Shown: positions 53,595 to 64,000 of the stretch, in pieces
Layout of the letters: the number at the start of each line of letters is the position of its first letter
Numbering within the stretch: the stretch's first letter is position 1
From: Pterois miles
Taxonomy: Eukaryota > Chordata > Actinopteri > Perciformes > Scorpaenidae
Direction: 5' to 3'
Length of the DNA: 64,000 nucleotides
Assembly: GCA_947000775.1 (NCBI GenBank)
Contig: CAMQGK010000416.1
Span: 1,060,001-1,124,000, forward strand
Notes under the pieces: generated by a model
Told to the model about the DNA's origin: nothing
Seen by the model: only the letters and a program-made list of their open reading frames with translations
Database searches by the model: none
Program-made: the position numbers and the translations under genes

Positions 53595-54192
53595 GGACAG
53601 ACTCAGTGACGTTAATCAGTAGTCCTGGTTCAGATTGAGAGGACAGACTCAGTGACGTTAGTCAGTAGTCCTGGTTCAGATTGAGAGGACAGACTCAGTG
53701 ACGTTAGTCAGTAGTCCTGGTTCAGACTGAGAGGACAGACTCAGTGACATTAGTTAGTAGTCCTGGTTCAGATTGAGAGGACAGACTCAGTGATGTTAGT
53801 CAGTAGTCCTGGTTCAGACTGAGAGGACAGACTCAGTGACGTTAGTCAGCAGTCCTGGTTCAGATTGAGAGGACAGACTCAGTGACGTTAGTCAGTAGTC
53901 CTGGTTCAGATTGAGAGGACAGACTCAGTGACGTTAGTTAGTAGTCCTGGTTCAGACTGAGAGGACAGACTCAGTGACATTAGTTAGTAGTCCTGGTTCA
54001 GATTGAGAGGACAGACTCAGTGACGTTAGTCAGTAGTCCTGGTTCAGACTGAGAGGACAGACTCAGTGACGTTAGTTAGTAGTCCTGGTTCAGATTGAGA
54101 GGACAGACTCAGTGACGTTAGTCATTAGTCCTGGTTCAGACCGAGAGGACAGACTCAGTGACGATAGTTAGTAGTCCTGATTCAGACCGAGA
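53595..54192. repeat. 46-bp minisatellite, 13 units, with 230-bp higher-order period
   Basis: Units start at 53595 and every 46 bases to 54147. Each reads GGACAGACTCAGTGACGTTA, then GTCAGTAGTCCTGGTTCAGA, then TTGAGA. Variants (GACATTA with GTTAGT; ATTGAG versus ACTGAG) repeat in the same order in units 2-6 and 7-11, indicating a five-unit block duplication. Nine or more units keep a CRE/ATF half-site TGACGT. No sustained protein frame. Confidence 0.97.
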
Positions 54193-56334
54193 GGTTCAGC
54201 TTGGAAAGTGACGTGTAAGAAATAACGTGAGAGTTGATTGATTGTTTTGCTAGTCAGCTGTCAAATTATGGATCAAATGAACTGTATGACTGTATGTCAC
54301 TGCAACAACGTGCATTATTCAGACATTTTCAGTGGTGTAACTGGGAATCTGGACATGCTCATCATCATATAAATCGATTGTGGTGGAAGATTGTGGTATT
54401 GTTGCAACTTCAGCATTCAGGACTGTGATGCTTATTACAACTTTGACAATATCTGTTACTGAGAGAACACAGCTCTGCTGCTCGGCTGTATGATCACATA
54501 CGTCCTTAACTGAGGATCGTCTCATCACACAGTCGGAGGTCAGATCTGTTCTTAGTTGGATGAAAACAAAACTTTGGCTGTATAACTGCATATTATAACA
54601 GACTTATTCTTGACCTCTGCATATTCTGTATGTGTGAAATACAAAACCTCACTACACCAATAAATGTATATGCTAAAATCAAAACAATAACAACAAACAA
54701 CAAACAAACAAACAAACAAATAGATGTCTTTCAAAAATTGTGTTTTGGACTGGAACCTATAAATATAGTCTATCTTAGTCTATCTACCATATAGTATGGT
54801 AGAGTGATTGTTCTGCTCTTCTTTTGCCTCTTATCATTATTATTCCTTTCTATTACTGTACATCATCACATCCATATTACTGTGAATCTACATCATCTTC
54901 TGAGCATAGTCTGCATCCTAAACAGACTCTGCATGAAGCACCTTGCAATTTTATAAATTGTGGATTTGGAAGGCCGCAGGATTTAGCTAAAAGCCTGTAG
55001 GTCTGAGTCTGAAAGGGACAGTTGGGCAGTGAAAAATATTGCTTAAAGGAAAACTAAACTGAAAGAATAATGCCTGGTTAAAAACTAATACAAATAAAAT
55101 AAAAATGAATGCAAATTAATTTCAGTGTCAGTTTTTTTCCTTGAACATATCACCACCTAAAAAAGGGGACAGTTTGAATTTCACCACAGATACGGAACAA
55201 ACTTGACCTTCCAGGCTTCACATCGGCACTAAAGTAGTGCAAATATAATACATTACAGCTATTTCTCCAACCATGTATTTTGTGTTTGTGTAGCTATATA
55301 CTTCTGAGACATTACAGCTGGTGCTAACAAAAACTAAATCTCCCGTAAAACTAAAAAAAAATATATAAAAAATAAACTTTACTGGAAAACTGAAACTAAA
55401 ACTAACTAATGCACCATGAAAAGTATAAAAAAAAAAAATAAATAAATTAAAAAGTCAAAACTAAAAAGACATGTTGAAAATCAAAACTATTATGACCTTG
55501 GTCCTCACTCACGTTGACTACTTCAGTGGAGTTTCATTTCCTTGCATTTATTTGGAGAGCTGCTATATTACACAAACTGTGGGAAGTGCAGAGAGCATTA
55601 GTTCCTCACAGTTAGATGAAATTGTAAAGGAGAAACTGCAGACATGCAGCATTAAAACACATGTTGTAATTGTAAATTGTCACTTTACATAGTGTCGACT
55701 GAAGGTAGCAGGAACAGATTATTGTTGTCATATTAATTTTTACTGAAGAATCAACTGTTTTATGTTAAGTCATAAAGTAGCTGTAAAGTTAAAGACTGGG
55801 CTTAGCTGGAATGTTAAGTGTTTGTTTAAACAGTTGAATTAACATATGTATTGCTGCTGTTCTGATGGCAGTCTTTAATTTGCATCATCCAGGATTTAAT
55901 TTGGTGGAGGGCTGGCTGTTCTTAGACAACGTGTTTATGACTTAGAGATAAGAGCGCAAACCTTCAATCGCAGCTCTGCAATTTGACCTGAAATTTCCCA
56001 AGACACAGTGCATTCAAATGATTTGAATAATGTTGTTTCACAGATGGGTTTTTCTTCTTTTCCTTGCTGTAAAATGACAGCCAGATAGACACTTACCATG
56101 GCCAATATCCATGCTTTGCTTGTCTATTTGGAATTGAGATTGGACATCAGGGCCAGCCTGGTGATCAGCTATCAGTTTAAACACAGTGTCCAGCTCTGTC
56201 AATTTAGAGAGCTGCTATTTTGCCCCCCACCCCCCACCGCCACTAACTGAACTGGATCTAGCAAATGTCAAGGTACACAGGTCTAAGTTGGAGTAACCAC
56301 CCCTTTTGTCCGCTGCTTTTTTCCTCTCCTTTCA
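54193..56334. other. Unannotated stretch
   Basis: About 2.1 kb. (CAAA)n at 54692-54720. ACTAAACTGAAAGAATAATGCCTGGTTAAAAACTAATACAAATAAAATAAAAATG at 55057-55112 and the ACTGAAACTAAAACTAACTAA patch at 55389-55409 recall an A-rich fish repeat. No gene. Confidence 0.5.
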
Positions 56335-56725
56335 GCCTGGCGCCGTTTCACCCTGGGAGAGTGAAGCGATAATAACAGACGGGCCGAGACGAGGGGTGTT
56401 CGGGTAAAGCGGGTCCTCGGCTCTAATGGCGGGGCTGTCTGCTCTCCTGGACCCGCTGGCTCGGGGGTTCATTGAGATTCCATTAGAGGCTGCGGGGAAC
56501 AGTTTCATTGCAGCCTTCCTTTCGTTTGGCTGACACTCACACGGGGATCACTGTAAATTGGCTCTGTCAAAGCAGACAATTTTTGAGATGTGAAGTAAAT
56601 TAAACATGTAATCACACAGGAAGCGCTGCGCGGGTTCCCAACACTTGACTCCCGTCGCTGAGCGGCCAGAGGCATTTCACTAGCTCGTTTTCATTCCTCG
56701 TTACCTTCCTATCTTTACCGCCATC
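56335..56725. promoter_or_regulatory. Candidate conserved non-coding element
   Basis: Unique and relatively GC-rich within an AT-rich region. Contains GGCTCTAATGGCGGGG (56419-56434) and the inverted partner TTCCATTAGAGG (56478-56489), CACTGTAAATTGGCTCTG, AGTAAATTAAACATGTAATCAC. No repeat match, no protein-like frame. Confidence 0.38.
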
Positions 56726-57169
56726 TCCTCATTGTTAAATTACACTGTACTATTTGCTTTCTTGGCACCTGGAAAAGATGATGTGCTGACCTTTAATGAT
56801 GCCAGGGCTCGGATGCAAATACGAGCCCTTGTGATGTCTCACAGTGTGAAACCTCTGACTCAACTCTCTGCTGTTCAGCAGGGATATTTCCATCACTGTC
56901 ACCTGTTTAATAGAGTTGGTGAGGACAGAAACTTTCCTGTTGCCATTTAGTTTTCTGTAATAATGCTATGATCAGCTGATGCTTGTACATCTGTTGTATG
57001 AGGTAAAATAAACCAGCCTTTCTTACAGTGAGAACATCAGTGATATGATGGACACAGTTATCATACATAGTACTAACTCTCAATGGAAATCTGATTCTAA
57101 TGACACATTTTGGCCAGTAGACACACAAACAGGCATAGCTGACAGTTTAACTTTCCCATGATTTTTACA
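56726..57169. other. Unannotated stretch
   Basis: No recognised feature. Confidence 0.4.
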
Positions 57170-57219
57170 CTAAAAAACAACAACAAAAAAATTATTGCAT
57201 AGAAGAATTTTAATTTAAA

Positions 57220-57870
57220 GGTATCAATAATGTCCAAATGGAGAGCTAATTTCAGCACACTTGTACCACTTTTACAACTCTTTTCTCAAGCAAAGGCCTA
57301 CCCACCCAAACTGAACTCCATGAGGAAACTAGTTCCCATTTTACTTGAAAGGGATGTATCATGTTCATTTTCAGGTCCATATTATATTTGGATGAATTTC
57401 TACTGGAACATAGTTACAAACACATTTCCCTCACACTGTCTGTCTGAATATATGTCTGTCTTCTGAAACACTGTTTTAGCACCTGTCTCTTTAAGCCCCC
57501 TTCCCAAAAAAGCCTCTGATTGGTCAGCATTTTCAGGTCTTCCACATCTGCGGCGTCATCGTCGTACGCTGTCATAGCCTACAACTGCATTTTCTGTTTA
57601 TGTCATGCTACTAGCACTACTAGCTACAGGCCGATAATGAATGTAATGATTTAAATGAGGGGTACAGACCAAAATGTCAAAGCACCAGTCTTTGCTTCTA
57701 AACTCTTTGACAGCGTCTGCTGCCGGGGACTCAGTGAGTGGGCCTTTCTAGAACCCCCCACTCCCTACCCACTTCCACCTGTGTGTTTGCGTGGAGGGAT
57801 ACCATATTTAGTGCCATCTCAAACCGATTAGCGGGAAGAGGAAGTGGATTATACAACCCTCCAATAGCAA
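57220..57870. repeat. Unclassified teleost interspersed repeat
   Basis: GTTCATTTTCAGGTCCATATTATATTTGGATGAATTTCTACTGGAACATAGTTACA, TGTCTCTTTAAGCCCCC..CCCAAAAAAGCCTCTGATTGGTCAGC and ACCATATTTAGTGCCATCTC are words I recognise from a repeat common in fishes, probably DNA-transposon-derived. Boundaries are approximate. Confidence 0.5.
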
Positions 57871-59055
57871 GCCTGCATCAATGCTGACTTACTGGCTATG
57901 TGCATCGTCATGGACCACGCTCCGTACAAATGTAGCTCCATGCAGCTACCTGTGCAAACATAAACTGCTCAAACTAAGATAGACATTTAGTATATTCATA
58001 CAGACGTTAACAACTTCAAGGTTATACATTGTGCATAAGGCCAAGTGTCTATACTAGAAAATGGTAGATGTGTTCATTTGATTATAAAGTGTTAAATTTG
58101 CATTATATTTACACGGACTTTTGCAAAAACCAAGACGCTCATAAATATCAGAAATAAAAACGAGAAGAAGTAACACCACAGAAGCATGGGAGTAGTTTTT
58201 ATTATTATTATTAGTTTCTCAGAAGTACTGTGAAACTTTGCACATTCCTGCTTGATGAAACCATGACTATGAAACTTTACAACAGGAGAGTTTGTCCCAA
58301 AGCTTAGCTCTGTATTTCCACCCTGCACCTTAAAGAAGGGTGCATCACTGAGCTGTGAGTGTGACTACGAATAGAGCTCACTCCACTGGGAGAGTGTGGG
58401 GAGTGTCCGGTCTGAGAAGGCCCTGAGTGTCAGTTACACAAAGTTTTGCGGTACTTCTACCAGTGAGTGTATATTTGTGGCATCACAGTCGTACAGAAGT
58501 CCTGACTACTCATTTAGGCACAGTTTCAGAATATGGGCTGTGTGCATTTCTCCGTGGATTGAGCGTTTTGATATTTTTACAGTTTTTATTTAGCACCTTA
58601 GACCTGCTTTATAATCACAAAGACAAGGAAATCTCACAATATGGGACCTAATGCAAAGCAGAGAATCATGTTCACCTATAAAAGTGTTCCTCAACCTTTT
58701 CTGGTCAGTGTGACCCAATTCCCATGAGCCAAGCAATGAAATAACTGTCAGATTTCCTTTGTTCTCTGAAGAGCATAAAGATAGGTTCAAAATGTTCAAA
58801 TAATAATCAGCATTTCATATAGTCTCATGCAACAGGTCTCCTGCGACCTTCTATGTATATGAAGTAAAGATACTAGAGAGATACATACTGTTGAATTCCA
58901 GTAACCAGTAACAGAACCTCACTATACTGTAGCTGGAGAGTAACACAACTGAATTATCTCTTAGTGTTCGAGAGCACTTGGAGCATTTGGATTGGCAAAG
59001 CTGAAGTATTCTACAGTTGATACACCACATGCATGTCTGTGTTTTTGTGGATGTC
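57871..59055. other. Unannotated stretch
   Basis: Short ATTATT run at 58200-58211. No gene; 58325-58660 shows no clear family. Confidence 0.45.
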
Positions 59056-59059
59056 TGTT

Positions 59060-60035
59060 TTGGGAACGTCAGCAGCACGTGGCGGCTGTGGAACCTGTTA
59101 TTTATTTTGGCGTCCATGTTAACAGATCAGAGCAGCCACACTGCAAACGTGAGCAAAGCCTCCAGGTAGAGTGCTGGTCGTTGATCCCAATTTTAGTAGT
59201 GGCCAAAGGGCTGTACAACAGCTTCTGTGTCCGTCATGTGATGCCATTGGGCTCAAAAAGACTTTTCCCATAGACTTACATTGGGAAAGAGATGTCTGTA
59301 CCTCAGCAGATGATTTTTTTGAGGTGAATCATTTCTACATTATGAACACTTGAATAGCACGTATTTAAATCATTAGGTCCTAAAAAAAGTTGGAAAATGC
59401 ACTGATAGCCAAATCCAGAGTTATTTCCCTTTCCCTGACTTTGATGTGAATGAGACCCAGACCGAGGCTGGAGCAACGGCTGGGAGGCCGAGTTAGCAAA
59501 CCGTGACGACAGTGTGACGGCTGTGATCCTGTGACCGAGCCATGTCACCGAATGGATGTGTGTTTCTTCTAGAGATTCAAAGTTTTGCCTGTTTTTACCA
59601 GGAGCTGCGATCTTTTGACGCTATATTGACATCATACCTGCAACATTACAATAACTTCAGTCTGTCTGTAGACTATGTCACAGACATGAAATAAAGTAAA
59701 GATTTATTGTTAAATCAGCACTTCCTGCTCAAGCTCTGAAGCATTTTTTCTGTGGGCAGAATTTCTTCATTTGTTAACACAAGGCTTTTATTCTGAAATA
59801 TTTGCTGGACAGTGTTGTAGAAAATGCAGTGGTATCCATGAATGAATAAAGTACCAGCTTTTAATTGTGGATTATTTCTATTATTTACAATGAGCACATG
59901 CTTCTTAGTCCTTTTCTGTCTAAAAATGAGAAGGCCATGTTTAAAGGCAAACTCCATGTGGAGAGAAAGAGCTGGTAACAGCAGGTTAACAGCGGCAGAA
60001 ATGCTGCTGACGTTCACTGCGTGGACTGAGCGTTA
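59060..60035 (+). repeat. Family R interspersed repeat, copy 5, with internal insertion
   Basis: Terminal block GTCAGCAGCACGTGGCGGCTGTGGAACCTGTTATTTATTTTGGCGTCCATGTTAAC at 59069-59124. The family interior resumes at about 59588 (TTTTTACCAGGAGCTGCGATCTTTTGACGCTATATTGACATCATACCTGCAACATTAC) and runs to about 60035. 59150-59585 is not family R and carries TTTTCCCATAGACTTACATTGGGAAAGAGATGTCTGTA, a phrase common in fish repeats. This copy preserves the CCTGCAACATTAC target that Rex3 split in copy 1. Confidence 0.75.
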
Positions 60036-60356
60036 GATTTTATGTTGATGTATATACTGAGCTTCTATGGTGAGGATGAATGTTCAACACACTGAAGACA
60101 CAAAATTAGGTATACAACATACTGTTGACACAAACACTTGTGAATATTGTGATTAGAATAAGTACAGAAGTCAATAATTTTAGTCAAACGGTTTCTAACT
60201 TTTTAACTTTCTTTTTTCTCACTTGACTTCAACAGCTTCCTTTTTTTTCTTCCTGATTTATTTATTTATTTTTAATTCACAACCTAATTTTTGACATCAT
60301 GAATATTGTTTTGTATTATTTGGAAGGTAATGAATGATCCATTCTCCTCTCTCTCA
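60036..60356. other. Unannotated stretch
   Basis: T-rich patches, (TTTA)n at 60256-60271. No gene. Confidence 0.4.
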
Positions 60357-60388
<32 letters not shown>

Positions 60389-60413
60389 TATGCACCCCCC
60401 CCCCCCCCCCCCC
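60357..60413. repeat. (CA)n, TATA and poly-C simple repeats
   Basis: 12 CA units, ATATATATTATGCA, then about 18 C. Confidence 0.95.
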
Positions 60414-60599
60414 ACCACCCTGCTGTGCTGTTTCAATGTCTAACATCTACCTGTTACCTGCATAGTAGGACAACTGCAGTCATGTCAACAACTTTGATGA
60501 GACCAGGCTGGCATATCGCATCATTCCTCTTTTACACTCTTCTCTCGCTGCTCCAGCATGTCTTGCTCCTGCATTGTGATTAAGCCGTTGTATGTTGTC

Positions 60600-61330
60600 T
60601 CCTCCCATTCCCTTGTTGCAGCTGAAGGCCCAGTGAAGTGCTGTTGGCAGCACACCGGCTGGGTACCGCTTGAGCGAAGGAAACAGCGAGGATCAAGCAG
60701 CATAGGTTGAAAAATTAGATCCCTGCCTTGTAATTCAGCGGCGGGAGCTGATATCATCAGGCTGCAGTCGGCTATCAGGCAGGTAATACCACCCACTGAC
60801 TGTAATCGCTAATGAAGCTACTATTGAGTTTATAATGCGCTAAATGATGCAGACTCCCACTCCAGATAAACACGTCCCAAATAAACGATTTGGGTGGTAA
60901 TTGCACTCCGCCAGTGGCCTGTTAATAGAGTCGAGGCTCTGATGAAAGGGTTAACTCTTTTTCTGAAGCATCCTCTCGCTGGCTCATTGCACTCTCATTT
61001 CTACGGAGATCTCAGCATTCCCTTGGTTATCAGTGTACTTAGAAAGAAAACCTAATTAGACAAAAAGGCCTTTTTTTCTCAATCCCTAATTAGGTCCTTA
61101 ACATAATTAGCAGGTGATGTTAATAACCCTCTTTTAAAACCTATTAAAAGGCTGTTTGGGAGCAAGTGGTGGAGAGGAGTTGGCCTGTGGGCAGTCAGGC
61201 GACCCCTCTGAGGGCCCTGGCGAGGACAGCCGAGCATGCTGGGAGCACGGTTCGTCAGGACTGGAGTGCCACTGCATTAGGACTTTGGCCTCATTGGAGA
61301 CCCTGTTAATACAGAGCAGTGCATCTCTTT
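60600..61330. promoter_or_regulatory. Strong candidate conserved non-coding (enhancer-like) block
   Basis: Unique sequence with no repeat match and no coding frame. Three TAATTA homeodomain cores lie within 57 bases (61053-61058, 61087-61092, 61104-61109). Others nearby are CTGTAATCGCTAATGAAGC, CCAAATAAACGATTTGGG (a palindromic word), GGTAATTGCACTCC, GTTAATAGAGTCG and GATGTTAATAACCC. Long stretches of even composition like this are typical of deeply conserved vertebrate enhancers, which I infer but cannot test. Confidence 0.42.
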
Positions 61331-62680
61331 AGACAGTACAAGACACACATTGTACACCAAACTGGACTCATCTTGGGTATGCTGAAATACTGGGCCAACA
61401 TCATGTCAGTTAACTTATTTATTTGAATAATCTGTGGAGTGTTTATTGTCTTTCTGTTCATTATTTTGGTTTCCAGCAGCAGGCAGCTGTTTTCAGTGAA
61501 GCAGCTCTGATCAACCTACTGTACACTACCTGCTCAATAGCAAACAGAAGACAGACACAGTTAGTGTCATGTAGTAAGCGTGTCATATAGCACTGTGGAC
61601 TAGACCTACTTGCATCTACGTGGAACAAATGGAGAGAGCTCTTCAGGAATTAGTTTCAGTTGGGCAAGTTTTAATTGTTCTTTCATGTCAGCTGGTATTG
61701 GTCGTTTTTCATGCTGTCCGGAGACAAAGACAGCATCGTAGGTAGGAGTAGGTAGGTAGGAATATCCAGGAAGATGCCGGCAGTAGAAACAACTGATCAG
61801 TTGTTGAATGTTCGCTTCATCAGAATTTATTCACCAAAGGCTTCCATAGAGTTTCACAACCCATTTAATGCACCAACTCCTTTTAACAAGGGGGAAAAAA
61901 CACCTCATGCAAGTGTGAAAACTTATTTTTGCAACTGAGAAAGTTTTATGAAATTTTATGCCATTGTTGTGTTTACAGCTTGTTGCACTGCATCCAAAAG
62001 GCCAAAATAAATAAATAAATGAATTAAAATAAATGAATGCAGCTTTAGAGGACCAAAGTAATGGTGTTTTAACTCATTTACCACAATTCACTTATACTTG
62101 ACATTGCAGCTAACTGCAAACCAACCCTGCCATGCTGCTGATAATGATGGTGGTGGTGGTGGTAAGAAGCTTCTCTTTCTCTTTTAGCCATAAATGTAGT
62201 TGGAGGGGCTTTTTCACTCTCTTAAGAAATTTCTGAAACAAAAAAAATGGCAAAACTAAATAAAAATAAGACTAATCAATACTAATACTATCAGCAGCTC
62301 CAGTCAAAATGTTATATAGAGCTAGTATTTGTTAAATGATATGTTAAATGTACCTATGAATAACAAACATACAGAGGTTTCATCTGCATCTTCTAACCCC
62401 AGACTATGAAGATGTTTATCCACCCGTGTTGCACATGGAAATTAGTTTTATGACAGGAGAGTCCCTACACCCTTTTCCAACATAAACTTGTGCAATAACC
62501 ACCCAGTTCACACACTCATACACTCATTGTATGTCCAGCCGCTGACAGGAGTTGCATTGTGTGTGTATGAGCAGGCATCACAAACCACCAGGGGGCATTG
62601 TGTATTCAATAATGCACCCAGAAAATTACCATAGACGCAAAACAGGGTGCATTGTCACTAACTGGCCTCCAGTGAAATAT
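61331..62680. other. Unannotated stretch
   Basis: (AAAT)n at 62007-62038, (GGT)n at 62147-62164. GTAGGTAGGAGTAGGTAGGTAGG at 61740-61762. No gene. Confidence 0.5.
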
Positions 62681-62689
62681 TGTTGACAG

Positions 62690-62930
62690 GGCTCAGGGAA
62701 GTGCTGCGGGTTCCAGTGAGCAGTCTGTGCACTCTGCCGAGGAGGAGGAAGATGAGGAAGAGGCCGCCGCCGACCAGAAGAGCCCAGTCCTCGTCTTTAA
62801 TTAAGTATCTGAAACATCAATTTAAATGTAAATATCGGTGGTGCAGCGCCACTCATGCGTAAATTAGAGGGTTGGCCCAGCCACGTTCCTCTCTCTCTCT
62901 CCCAAGTCCCTCGCTCACTTACACTGACAT
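62690..62930. promoter_or_regulatory. Candidate conserved element, possibly partly exonic
   Basis: An acidic frame (AEEEEDEEEAAADQKSP) runs from about 62691 after a TTGTTGACAG acceptor-like site to a TAA at 62802-62804. The following TTTAATTAAGTATCTGAAACATCAATTTAAATGTAAATATCGG is AT-rich and looks like conserved non-coding DNA. I cannot decide between an exon end and a regulatory element, and no gene is recognised. Confidence 0.3.
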
Positions 62931-62962
62931 CTGCTCACAGCTGCTCGGCCCGGGGCTGTCCC

Positions 62963-63016
62963 GCACGCACGCACGCACGCACATGCACACACGCACATGC
63001 ACGCACATGCACACAC
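62963..63016. repeat. (GCAC)n/(CA)n microsatellite
   Basis: GCAC and CATGCACACACG units; alternating purine-pyrimidine. Confidence 0.95.
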
Positions 63017-63127
63017 TGCTTATATTCACAAAATGTTACAGGCACACTTGTACTCTTTCTAACCTTAAGTTGGTGACGGTGACTTTCTGGTAGCCCTCTG
63101 ATTGTATTCTGTCTTTTTGTCTTGCAG

Positions 63128-63186
63128 AAGGCTTCAACAGTGACCACTTCTCAGCTCCATTCAAAGCCCAGCATAACAGTGGATTT
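63128..63186 (+). CDS. Candidate internal exon, 59 nt, gene not recognised
   Basis: Preceded by a good pyrimidine tract and acceptor (TCTGTCTTTTTGTCTTGCAG, ending at 63127) and followed by a consensus donor GTAAGT (63187-63192). Two of three forward frames are open through it. The frame that ends flush with the donor reads GFNSDHFSAPFKAQHNSGF; the other reads KASTVTTSQLHSKPSITVDF. I do not recognise either. Codon usage cannot be judged over 59 bases. No partner exons are evident in the window, which would fit a large-intron gene whose other exons lie outside. It may be a chance splice-site pair. Confidence 0.4.
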
Positions 63187-63192
63187 GTAAGT

Positions 63193-64000
63193 AGTGCTGC
63201 TTACAGGTATTTTAAGTAGTCTGCCAGCAAAATGTCAGTTATGTTTCTTTTCAATTTTTGTGCACATTTTAAAGGAACACAGGCCAGATATTACTATAAG
63301 TAAAGTGAAGGCAGGATTTATACTGAGGTCATAAGTCCCACCAGTGTAACCCCTGCCTCTCTAAAGTCTAAAATGTTACTGTTGATTTGGACTCACATTT
63401 AATTTATTATTAACAGTTCATTGATTTTTAAGGTTGAGGGTTCTCCACAGTGCCAGGAATAACATTCTGGCGAGCTAAATCCTTCATCTGTTTATTTATC
63501 TGGTAGAATGAAAGGTTTCTAAGACCTCCAAAAAAATGATGATCTCCCAGTCCTTTGCCCTGTGGCTCTGATTAAAACTAAACAAAGAAACAAACAAAAA
63601 TCTCTCTACCTGCTCAATTATATTTTTCAGAAAACTTTATTTTTTAATTCTTTCCTTGTTGGTGGAGACCAAACCAGAGCTTAAAGCAGAGTGAATATTT
63701 GAATTACGTGCATACTGAACAGTGAATAGTAATGTTGCTGTGTGTCTGCTAGGTCGCTGCTAACATGTAAGCCAAAACCGCTTAATGAGGTGATGATGGG
63801 TCAGACTTTATGTTATAGCTTATTGTCTGATCCCAAATGAAAATAAAACAAATACAAATAAAGCAAAACAGAATTTCTGAATCAATACATGTTTCTATCA
63901 ACTACTTTTATGTGAATATATTCAAGGGGACGTTATCAACATACATTTCATTGTGGCTTCCCACCTAAAATGTCAGGGTCTTGTCTCCTCTGATCCCCGT
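63193..64000. other. Unannotated stretch
   Basis: AT-rich unique sequence, intron-like if the preceding exon is real. No recognised gene or repeat family. Confidence 0.5.

Noticed and set aside
53595..54192. CRISPR-like regular repeat array
   Set aside because: Units are contiguous 46-mers with no unique spacers, in an animal genome; a minisatellite.

Overview
The window looks like non-coding DNA of a teleost fish. This rests on the repeats: a Rex3-type RTE LINE, Rex1/Babar-like LINE remains, several tRNA-derived SINEs, Tc1-like MITE DNA and abundant CA/GT microsatellites are typical of percomorph-type fish genomes. I find no intact host protein gene, no rRNA, no tRNA gene and no CRISPR. The window reads as an intergenic region or a very large intron: old and young transposable elements scattered between stretches of unique sequence. 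Some of these stretches (3.8-4.3, 18.2-18.6, 44.5-44.8, 47.4-47.7, 52.6-52.9, 56.3-56.7 and 60.6-61.3 kb) have the look of conserved non-coding regulatory DNA.

Layout. 0-1.7 kb is dominated by long G, C and T runs and looks like a poor assembly end. 2.7-3.8 kb holds GT/CA microsatellites and a 0.56 kb purine-rich strand followed by a pyrimidine-rich one. 5.35-7.3 kb is an interspersed repeat (called family R here) split by a young Rex3 insertion with a 12-bp target duplication. 10.2-11.6 kb is a head-to-head pair of family R copies. 16.5-17.8 kb has a SINE and a Tc1-like MITE. 19.5-20.0 kb has a second SINE family and a 95-bp tandem duplication. 22.3-23.6 and 28.5-29.8 kb are broken Rex1-like LINEs, with a third repeat family (S) between them. 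25.7 and 48.5 kb carry SINEs with exact 14-bp target duplications. 34.0 kb is a near-perfect inverted repeat beside a TA tract. 36.0 kb is another SINE. 37.8-39.2 kb contains L2-like LINE scraps and a solo LTR with a 5-bp target duplication. 41.0, 42.3 and 53.6-54.2 kb are minisatellites, the last with a higher-order period. 49.7 and 59.6 kb are further family R copies. 60.6-63.2 kb is the most gene-like part, with homeodomain-type TAATTA clusters and one short candidate exon at 63128-63186.

How the parts relate. Two SINE families end in the same 3' sequences as two LINEs in the window: one has the Rex3 GATAAGCGG...GATG tail, the other the Rex1 GTGGGACTAATAAAGGAATATC tail. This suggests LINE-SINE partnerships. 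Two SINE families and one further repeat family also share a central block. No new cellular defence or enzymatic system is visible; the points of interest are repeat biology, DNA structure and possible cis-regulation.
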